The notes under the pieces: model-generated
The model's input: only the letters and a program-made list of their open reading frames with translations
Told to the model about the DNA's origin: nothing
The model's database searches: none
Assembly (NCBI GenBank): GCA_018664045.1
Contig: JABJPE010000065.1
Span: 1 to 62,744 of the forward strand
DNA length: 62,744 nucleotides
Source of the DNA: Legionellales bacterium
GTDB taxonomy: Bacteria > Pseudomonadota > Gammaproteobacteria > Comchoanobacterales > Comchoanobacteraceae
Direction: 5' to 3'
In this document: positions 56,487 through 62,744 of the stretch, piece after piece
Position numbering within the stretch: position 1 is the first letter of the stretch
Layout of the letters: every line of letters begins with the position of its first letter
Program-made: the position numbers and the translations under genes

Positions 56487-58930
56487 GCACATTAATTACT
56501 CTGGTTATATTTTATATATTAATTATTACAGCTGGGGCAATAAATGCATCACTGCTAAGTAGTATAATTATGTTGACTATGTTTACCTTAATTAGTTTTT
56601 TTTGTGGTTATATTGGCACAATCACCACATCTATTTTATTGGTTTTAACTCTAGGGGTATTTTTGATATTTGGCATAACAGCTGTGCGCCTAGCTATTTT
56701 CAGCAAACCATTATATAAATTTGCCAAGCGCCATACAAAAGCCTTATCTAATACGGAAAAAACAGCATTAAATGCCGGCGACAATTGGCTAGAAGCTGAT
56801 ATTTTTCAAGGAAAATTAGATTTTGATAAAATCTTGAAGAGTAAAACAAGCACCTTATCGACTGTAGAACAAAGTTTTCTCGACAATGAAACTAGCCAGT
56901 TATGTAGTTTGCTAGATGATTGGAAAATAATGCATACAGATAAAGACCTAAGTCCTGCTGCATGGCAGTTTATTAAAGACAAAGGTTTTTTGGGCTTAGT
57001 AATAGCATCTGAATATGGAGGCAAAGGTTTTTCAGCTGCTGCGCATTCTGCAGTTGTAAAAAAAATAGCAACTAAAAGTATAACAGCTGCAATTACTGTT
57101 ATGGTGCCTAACTCACTTGGCCCTGGCGAGCTTCTAACAAATTATGGTACCGATAAACAAAAGGCAGATATGCTACCAAAACTAGCATCAGGAGCGGATA
57201 TTCCCTGCTTTGGTTTGACGGGAACATATGCAGGTTCAGATGCAGCTTCTATGCCCGATATAGGCGTAGTATGTGATATGGGTGATATGGGTGATAATAA
57301 ATTAGGTATTAAGCTAAACTTTGCCAAGCGTTATATAACGTTAGCGCCAGTCGCAACTTTAATAGGCTTAGCATTTAAACTAGAAGATCCTGATAATTTA
57401 TTAAATAGTATTGGCTCTGAGGGCATTAGTTTATGTTTAATTCCGAGCAATCATCCCGGGATTGAAATTGGCGATCGGCATTTGGCTATGGGTATACCTT
57501 TTATGAATGGCCCAATCAATGGAAAAGATGTAATAATTCCTATAGATTGGATAATTGGTGGGCAAGCACGGGCAGGCTCAGGCTGGCAAATGCTAGTAGA
57601 GTGTTTGGCAATTGGCAGGTCTATATCCTTGCCTGCTGTTTGTGATGCCTATAACAGCAATACTGTATTGCTAACTAGCGCCTATGCGGCTCTACGTGAA
57701 CAGTTCAATAACCCTATTGTAAATTTTGAAGGTGTTGCGGCTAAGCTAGGGGTAATGGCTGGATTTAGTTATATGAGTCGCGCAACTAGGTTAACAACCT
57801 TAACTGCGGTAGATAAAAATCTAAAGCCTGCGGTTGCTTCAGCAATTGCCAAGTATCATTTAACTGAGATTAGTCGCAAGGTTATCAATCATGCCATGGA
57901 TATTCATGGTGGCAAGGCCATCATGAGCGGCAAGCACAATTATATGGCAACTGCATATCAAGGGCTACCTATATGTATAACTGTTGAAGGTGCTAACATT
58001 CTAACGCGTAATTTAATAATTTTTGGCCAGGGCGCAATTAAATCACACCCTTACATATATAAGGAGTTACTATTGTTAAATAGTAATGACTCAACAGCTC
58101 CACAAGAGTTTGATGCTATTATTTCGGCGCATCTAGCATATCTATTTAGGAACTGGACCAAACACGGCGTACAGGTGTTTACAGCAGGTAGGTTTGCGCC
58201 CTCCCCGCACAGCAAGCTAAGCAAATCATATAAACAAATATATAGGATGAGCACAGCCTATGCTGCCCTCGCTGACTTTGCATTAATCAATCTGGGCAGC
58301 GGCCTGAAGCGTCATGAACGCGAATCAGCTCGCCTTGGTGATATTATGAGTCATTTATATATGGCGCTAGCAACATTGAAGTATTATCACGATCATGGTG
58401 AGCTGCAACAGGAATATTATTTAGCGAAGTGGTCTGTAGATTACTGCTTGTTTGAAGCTCAAAGCGCCATAATTAACTTTTGTGGCAATTATCCAAATAA
58501 ATTTATTGGCAAAATCTTAAGGATGAAGATGTTTCCTTGGGGCCTTCCCTATAAAAAACCTACTGACTCAATGGAGCATGAAATTGCAAAACTTATAACT
58601 TATAACGAAAAAATAAGAGCCAGCTTCACCAGTGGCGTATCTGACTTTAATGACAGCGATGATGGCACCACTGATTTAGCTAACGCATATAAACAATTAA
58701 TAAGTACTAGGCCTATCTTAGCTAAGTTAAAGAAACTATCAGCAACTCATAAATTAATAAACTCTAGCGATAATAAAATCAGAATAGATTATGCATATAA
58801 AAAACAACTCATAACAAAGGATGAGCATGAAGCACTAATTCATTTTGAAATTATGCGCGATAGGGTAATTGCAGTTGATATTTTCAACCACAATTTTCAC
58901 CCAACCAAAAAAAAACAGCAAATAGCGTAA
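56483..58930 (+). CDS. fadE: Acyl-CoA dehydrogenase FadE
   Basis: First oxidative step of beta-oxidation, of the large membrane-anchored gammaproteobacterial type. It is 815 residues (814 in E. coli). Hydrophobic N-terminal segments at about 4-75 are followed by the dehydrogenase core (GFLGLVIASEYGGKGFSAAAHSAVV; CFGLTGTYAGSDAASMPD; YQGLPICITVEGANILTRNL) and the C-terminal FadE domain (KMFPWGLPYKKPTDSMEHEIA). The normal FadE has T/PEAGSD where this one has TYAGSD. With FadN, thiolase and FadD it gives a complete saturated fatty-acid degradation cycle in one operon. Confidence 0.96.
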   Translation: MSTLITLVIFYILIITAGAINASLLSSIIMLTMFTLISFFCGYIGTITTSILLVLTLGVFLIFGITAVRLAIFSKPLYKFAKRHTKALSNTEKTALNAGDNWLEADIFQGKLDFDKILKSKTSTLSTVEQSFLDNETSQLCSLLDDWKIMHTDKDLSPAAWQFIKDKGFLGLVIASEYGGKGFSAAAHSAVVKKIATKSITAAITVMVPNSLGPGELLTNYGTDKQKADMLPKLASGADIPCFGLTGTYAGSDAASMPDIGVVCDMGDMGDNKLGIKLNFAKRYITLAPVATLIGLAFKLEDPDNLLNSIGSEGISLCLIPSNHPGIEIGDRHLAMGIPFMNGPINGKDVIIPIDWIIGGQARAGSGWQMLVECLAIGRSISLPAVCDAYNSNTVLLTSAYAALREQFNNPIVNFEGVAAKLGVMAGFSYMSRATRLTTLTAVDKNLKPAVASAIAKYHLTEISRKVINHAMDIHGGKAIMSGKHNYMATAYQGLPICITVEGANILTRNLIIFGQGAIKSHPYIYKELLLLNSNDSTAPQEFDAIISAHLAYLFRNWTKHGVQVFTAGRFAPSPHSKLSKSYKQIYRMSTAYAALADFALINLGSGLKRHERESARLGDIMSHLYMALATLKYYHDHGELQQEYYLAKWSVDYCLFEAQSAIINFCGNYPNKFIGKILRMKMFPWGLPYKKPTDSMEHEIAKLITYNEKIRASFTSGVSDFNDSDDGTTDLANAYKQLISTRPILAKLKKLSATHKLINSSDNKIRIDYAYKKQLITKDEHEALIHFEIMRDRVIAVDIFNHNFHPTKKKQQIA

Positions 58931-59158
58931 AATAAAACCCCATAAAGCGCGAAAACACCACTGAAATCTCATAGCGTATTTACGTGGTTTTAGCATTTTT
59001 ACGCATATTTATTGTGAGAAAAATGAAATGTAATATTTTTTATTTGGTTTTTTTTCACAAACTTACAACAATTAAACAATTATATAAAAAAGCAGTGTTG
59101 ACAGAGTAAGAGATCAGCCTTAGCATTTGTAATATAACAACCACGAGTGAGGTTTTTT

Positions 59159-59410
59159 ATGAAAGGTTTACTGCGTAATTTTATTACAAAAACAGCTACA
59201 TTATTTTGTATTTTTTTTACAAGGATAAAAATAATCACTCTAGGAAAAACCAGTATTGACAATATGCTACCGCATGGACAAGATTTTATAAAGGAATATG
59301 ACCGATTTAATATGGCATGTGATAATTATCAACCCCATACAATATCAAATCGTTTAATAACGCTATTACATAACTGCTTTTTTATAGTTTTAATTTATAA
59401 ATATATTTAA
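59159..59410 (+). CDS. Small hydrophobic orphan protein (83 residues)
   Basis: Not recognised. A hydrophobic N-terminal stretch (TATLFCIFFTRIKIITL) and a hydrophobic C-terminus (NCFFIVLIYKYI) flank a polar middle. GTGAGG lies 6 bases before the ATG; a GTG four codons earlier is part of that SD. It stops 13 bases before the SD-led 480-residue gene and follows a 228-base gap after fadE, so it would be the first gene of the right-edge array. Short length and no homologue known to me keep confidence moderate. Confidence 0.5.
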   Translation: MKGLLRNFITKTATLFCIFFTRIKIITLGKTSIDNMLPHGQDFIKEYDRFNMACDNYQPHTISNRLITLLHNCFFIVLIYKYI

Positions 59411-59423
59411 GGAGAATAATACG

Positions 59424-60866
59424 ATGCAACAGCGTGACACACTATCTGAGCTAAAAGTAACAAAAGACGAACTTACAGAAAATATAAATGACATTGAGAC
59501 TTCAATGCAAGCCATTGAAAATGGATCTATGTCCAGCAAAGACAAAGCAGACAATTTATATGACAAGCTAGATTTCACTACACAAGAGAAATTATGGAAT
59601 AAAAAACCCGTAGGTATTTTTGGTTTTTTTATAAACTGGGATGGATGGTATGAAACTGTAAAAAGGAATTTAGGAGCCCAATTAGAACGTTTAAAAGTAG
59701 AAAAAAAAACCACTCTAAATCAAATAATTGTAGTAGAGAGCCTCATGCATTTACCTCCTGCGCCTCAAAAAACACCAGACGCCAAGTCTATAGCTCGAGA
59801 AGCACAATCTCCTGCTTTTAGCATCCCAGAAAACAGCACAATACAAACTTACATGGAAGATGCTGCAACAGTTGAAGACATAGTACATAAGCTTGAGAAA
59901 ATTATTGATCATCAAGCAAATGTGCTAATAGGAGATGCCGAGTCTGGATATGAAAATTCAGTTAAGTTTATTTGTCAAGTATCAGGAAAAAAAGAAAAAG
60001 ACATTAAAAGCTTAAAAGGCTATTGGAAAACTTTGTTTGTTACAGACCATTTATCTACCTCTCCTGACGAACCTTATAATGAGACTGCTAAAACCATAGT
60101 TACAAAAGCTGTTGTAGAATCGAAAACACAAATTCCAAAACTGTTACAATCATTTCTAGATGCTAGAACAAGAGGCTTGAAATCTAAGTTACCGTCAGAT
60201 TTATTTTTGAGTCAGATTATAAACCTGTTAGACGCTAATGAAGTAAGTGCTGGGTATCCATATGTTTCTGATGAAGGTGTGCAAAAAACAAACATGACTG
60301 CTCTAGCAAACATAATATTCACTTTAAGCAGGGTTTCTATAAGCAGGGAAACAGCTGAGACAGTAATTAAGCAAGGTAATAGTAAGAAAAAAGACACGAC
60401 TTATCTGCAGTCACTATGCAATAGAGTCTGTAGAAAAATAGTCCGCGTAGATTCCGATGTGAAATCTATTACATCGATCGCATCAAATACCACAAAAAAA
60501 GCGGTGAGTTTACTTGCTGATGAAGACGTGCTTAATGAACGTATTGATATGGGGTCCATTATAAAAAATAAGTTAATGGCTCTAAATAAACAATCCGCAT
60601 TGGATTCTATACCTCTACTTGCAAATTTACAAGCAGACATTATTACAACACCAGCTTCTAGCCCAAATAGAAGCGAAGACGACAGTACGCCTTCATCAGT
60701 TAAAACTGGAATCAGTGATATGTCATCAACTGAAAAAAAAGCTCAACAAACAATGATGGATAATACTCTAGCTAATACAAACATAGGGCTATTTAGACAA
60801 GATAGTACTACAGTTTCACCTAACAAAAAACCTGATAATACCTTATCAGCATCATCAACCGTTTAA
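59424..60866 (+). CDS. Orphan coiled-coil protein (480 residues)
   Basis: Not recognised. AAGGAG precedes the ATG. Residues ~5-50 form a predicted coiled coil (LSELKVTKDELTENINDIETSMQAIENG), followed by a Trp-rich patch (GIFGFFINWDGWYETVKRNL), a second helical segment to about 110, a mixed alpha-helical body, and a Ser/Thr-rich disordered tail (SSPNRSEDDSTPSSVKTG.., TLSASSTV). No signal peptide or membrane segment. It sits in a plus-strand array with membrane proteins of unknown type. The composition and lack of any recognisable enzyme motif fit a secreted effector or structural protein (inference). Confidence 0.72.
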   Translation: MQQRDTLSELKVTKDELTENINDIETSMQAIENGSMSSKDKADNLYDKLDFTTQEKLWNKKPVGIFGFFINWDGWYETVKRNLGAQLERLKVEKKTTLNQIIVVESLMHLPPAPQKTPDAKSIAREAQSPAFSIPENSTIQTYMEDAATVEDIVHKLEKIIDHQANVLIGDAESGYENSVKFICQVSGKKEKDIKSLKGYWKTLFVTDHLSTSPDEPYNETAKTIVTKAVVESKTQIPKLLQSFLDARTRGLKSKLPSDLFLSQIINLLDANEVSAGYPYVSDEGVQKTNMTALANIIFTLSRVSISRETAETVIKQGNSKKKDTTYLQSLCNRVCRKIVRVDSDVKSITSIASNTTKKAVSLLADEDVLNERIDMGSIIKNKLMALNKQSALDSIPLLANLQADIITTPASSPNRSEDDSTPSSVKTGISDMSSTEKKAQQTMMDNTLANTNIGLFRQDSTTVSPNKKPDNTLSASSTV

Positions 60867-60883
60867 CTGTGAAAGAAGGATAA

Positions 60884-61981
60884 ATGAATAATCTTAAAGT
60901 AATAACTCTGGCGTCAATTCCAAGTATTGCATATATTATTTATATAGCAGTAGTAGGTGCAGTAATAGCACCTACTATTTTGCTGTACTTATCCTTGTTA
61001 AACTTGCTGACAACATTAGTTGTAAAATTATTTTTAATGTCTGGCAGGGACTATAATATTTCTTTTAAAGAATTATTGTTTGACCTTACATCTACAGTTA
61101 CGCTTGCTATTATACTTACTCTACCGATCTACTACCCTTTTGTTGTAGCTAGCATTCCTGCAGTTATAACTTCATATATTATTTATAACAAGTATGCTAT
61201 TCATGCAATTATAGCAACGCTCACCACTATTGATATAATGGTAAAAAGTTATAATATAACAACCATTAATACACACAACACCAATCATCCAACTGGCAAA
61301 AAATATGGTCACAATAATGAAGAGTTGGATAGCAAATCTAACCCTAGTGTAGCTAGAAGTCTAGATCCGAATGATTTGGCGAGTAGTTCTTCCAGCATTG
61401 AGTCAACAACAGCAGAAGACAGCACAAATGGAAGCATAAGACTAGACCTGCATGGTTTGATGAGTAGTAATTCCAGCAACAAGTCAACAACAGCAAAAGA
61501 CAGCAAAAATCGAAGCATAAGCTTAAATCAGAATGATTTGATGAGTAGTGGTTCCAGCCGTGAGTCAACAAAAGACCACACAAAAAAAGCTGATTTATTA
61601 GAACAAATTAATGAGACAGCCGAACAAGATTCAAACGGCTCTACTATACTTCATTATGAATTATATCTATATTCATCAGATGGAAGTTCAACCGTGCCTT
61701 TAGATGAAACCCTTACAGATGATGAAGATTCAAGTAACGAAGAAGGCCTTACACCGTTAAAAAAAGATCATGAAGCATATTGTGATAATTTAAGAGAACA
61801 GCTTTCTAAAGTCCCAGGTGGCTATGGCAATAGTGATGTTCAAACAAACAACTCTGATTCAGTTTCTTTTCACACATGCGCTTCAATGGGCTTAGGCACA
61901 AAACAAAGAGACTACGTCAGCACAGGAACCGACTCTATTAACGGCGTTTACAACGCATCACCAAATTCAGCAATAATTTAG
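60884..61981 (+). CDS. Membrane protein with four-segment N-terminal module and Ser/Thr-rich repeat tail
   Basis: Not recognised; 365 residues. The first ~120 residues hold four hydrophobic segments in two hairpin pairs (about 5-25, 27-52, 68-90, 92-118) separated by a short polar loop (MSGRDYNISFKELLF). The remaining ~245 residues are hydrophilic: a Ser/Thr-rich tandem repeat of 27 residues, then an acidic stretch (ETLTDDEDSSNEEG). GAAGGA precedes the ATG. The next gene has the same N-terminal plan with an unrelated tail. Two hydrophobic hairpins followed by a long soluble tail is the layout of chlamydial-type Inc proteins and of some host-membrane effectors; that parallel is inference. Confidence 0.75.
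   Translation: MNNLKVITLASIPSIAYIIYIAVVGAVIAPTILLYLSLLNLLTTLVVKLFLMSGRDYNISFKELLFDLTSTVTLAIILTLPIYYPFVVASIPAVITSYIIYNKYAIHAIIATLTTIDIMVKSYNITTINTHNTNHPTGKKYGHNNEELDSKSNPSVARSLDPNDLASSSSSIESTTAEDSTNGSIRLDLHGLMSSNSSNKSTTAKDSKNRSISLNQNDLMSSGSSRESTKDHTKKADLLEQINETAEQDSNGSTILHYELYLYSSDGSSTVPLDETLTDDEDSSNEEGLTPLKKDHEAYCDNLREQLSKVPGGYGNSDVQTNNSDSVSFHTCASMGLGTKQRDYVSTGTDSINGVYNASPNSAII
61363..61578 (+). repeat. 81-bp tandem repeat inside the membrane-protein gene
   Basis: An anchor GAGTAG recurs at 61381, 61462 and 61543, exactly 81 bases apart, giving about 2.6 copies of a 27-residue unit with the pattern L-x-x-x-[DG]-L-[AM]-S-S-x-S-S-x-x-S-T. In-frame length and divergence between copies suggest slipped-strand expansion under selection for the protein. 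Confidence 0.85.
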
Positions 61982-61996
61982 TAAGAGGAGCAAACC

Positions 61997-62744
61997 ATGA
62001 ACCGATATTTAAAAACCATGACAATAGCAACGCCTAGTTTATTAGGGATAAGTGCAATAGCTATTCTCCATATTATGATAGTTCCACAAATAATACTAGC
62101 ATGTATAGCCCTCAACTTAGCTATAGAACTAGTAACGCTATTCGCAGATGATAAACTTAATAAAGGTAAAGACTTGCTTTCACCAATTTATGTAACTCTA
62201 ATAATTGGATTCACTCTCTTAACCCCTTATGTTTTAGCACCAACTATACTTATACAGCTCCCATTTTTAGCTGCATTTTTAGCCCTACATGCATATGCAC
62301 CGCATATAATTGTCGGGTCTATATTGTTTCTAGATAGCCTTATCAGGGCATTTTCAACTCCCTCAATAAAATCAAGCAGCACTACAAAGCAACCAGATAT
62401 AGAAAATCAATCGAATATTAAAGAGCTGGGGCCAGAAACCCTAGGAAATAACAAGTTCTCAAAACAAAACGATAATTTAGAAGAAGAGTTGTTTAAATTA
62501 AAAGCCAGTCATGCTCATGCTCAAGCTCAAGTGAATGAACTTAATGCTGCTCAAGAAAAAGTTGACGCTAGAGTGAATGAACTTACTGCTGCTAAGGGTC
62601 AGCTGGAAGAACTTACTGCTGCTAATAAAACACTTACTACTGATGCTCAAGCTAGAGTGAATGAACTTACTGCTGCTAATGATAAACTAAAGACTCAAGT
62701 GGAAGAACTTACTGCTGCTAAACAACAAACTGAAACTAAACTAC
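61997..62744 (+). CDS. Membrane protein with coiled-coil ELTAA repeat tail, cut by the window end
   Basis: Partial gene with no stop before the window end; 249 codons are visible. AGAGGAG precedes the ATG by 6 bases and it starts 15 bases after the previous gene. It begins MNRYLKTMTIATPSLLGISA, with four hydrophobic segments in the first ~120 residues, arranged as in the preceding gene. A polar linker (SSSTTKQPDIENQSN..) is followed from about residue 160 by a coiled coil in which V-N-E-L-T-A-A or V-E-E-L-T-A-A recurs every two to three heptads. Not recognised. The array likely continues to the right. Confidence 0.78.
   Translation, partial: MNRYLKTMTIATPSLLGISAIAILHIMIVPQIILACIALNLAIELVTLFADDKLNKGKDLLSPIYVTLIIGFTLLTPYVLAPTILIQLPFLAAFLALHAYAPHIIVGSILFLDSLIRAFSTPSIKSSSTTKQPDIENQSNIKELGPETLGNNKFSKQNDNLEEELFKLKASHAHAQAQVNELNAAQEKVDARVNELTAAKGQLEELTAANKTLTTDAQARVNELTAANDKLKTQVEELTAAKQQTETKL
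62533..62744 (+). repeat. Imperfect GAACTTACTGCTGCT repeats encoding coiled-coil heptads
   Basis: The 15-mer GAACTTACTGCTGCT (Glu-Leu-Thr-Ala-Ala), mostly preceded by GTGAAT or GTGGAA, occurs five times, with one variant GAACTTAATGCTGCT. Spacings vary (about 33-60 bases) but stay in frame. The array runs off the window. Confidence 0.8.

Noticed and set aside
58931..59030. Possible terminator hairpin after fadE (AAAACACCAC with GTGGTTTT)
   Set aside because: The arms pair with a bulge and a loop of more than 20 bases, and no T-run follows directly.

Overview
The window is AT-rich DNA (roughly one third G+C by eye) packed with genes, from a gammaproteobacterium. Gene order is the main evidence: mreB-mreC-mreD-yhdP-tldD divergent from gatC-gatA-gatB; miaB-ybeZ-ybeY-corC-lnt-leuS-lptE; amiB-mutL; ycaR-kdsB; thrS-infC-rpmI-rplT-pheS-pheT-ihfA-merR-tRNA-Pro; hupB-ppiD. 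AT richness, palindromic dispersed repeats and several large orphan proteins that look like secreted effectors suggest a host-associated, perhaps intracellular, member near the Legionellales/Coxiellaceae. That placement is inference and was not tested by any search.

Layout. 1-237 is a tandem array of a GC-richer palindromic repeat. 280-3714 holds an MscS-type channel divergent from the threonine catabolic pair kbl-tdh. 3744-8960 (minus) holds an orphan 731-residue protein, an L,D-transpeptidase coupled to ppiD, tRNA-Asp, tRNA-Val(UAC) and an HU gene with a clear promoter. 8961-9709 is the only long gene-free stretch and carries more copies of the palindromic repeat. 9710-17365 (minus) is the cell-shape and envelope block tldD-yhdP-mreD-mreC-mreB. 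17526-31459 (plus) runs through gatCAB, two tandem MFS transporters, miaB, ybeZ, ybeY, corC, lnt, leuS and lptE. 31456-37736 (minus) holds mutL, amiB, kdsB, a 52-residue Trm112-like gene, a polytopic orphan membrane protein, tRNA-Pro, a MerR-type regulator and ihfA. 37951-45060 (minus) is the translation cluster pheT-pheS-rplT-rpmI-infC-thrS-tRNA-Val(GAC), followed by dksA. 45230-51055 (plus) is a single 1941-residue gene. 51228-58930 (plus) is a beta-oxidation operon of a FadN-type fusion, thiolase, fadD and fadE. 59159-62744 (plus) is an array of unrecognised small, coiled-coil and membrane proteins cut by the window end.

Most interesting content. The 1941-residue protein has about 1100 unrecognised residues, then a SecA-like DEAD motor core, then a hydrophobic hairpin region. 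It ends in the tetrapeptide CSIM, a eukaryotic CaaX prenylation box identical to that of human prelamin A. I read it as a candidate host-targeted, prenylated effector built on a SecA motor. The right-edge array has two adjacent genes that share an N-terminal membrane module of four hydrophobic segments but have unrelated variable tails: a Ser/Thr-rich 27-residue repeat in one and ELTAA coiled-coil repeats in the other. This resembles the architecture of inclusion-membrane or host-membrane proteins. DksA has lost three of its four zinc cysteines.
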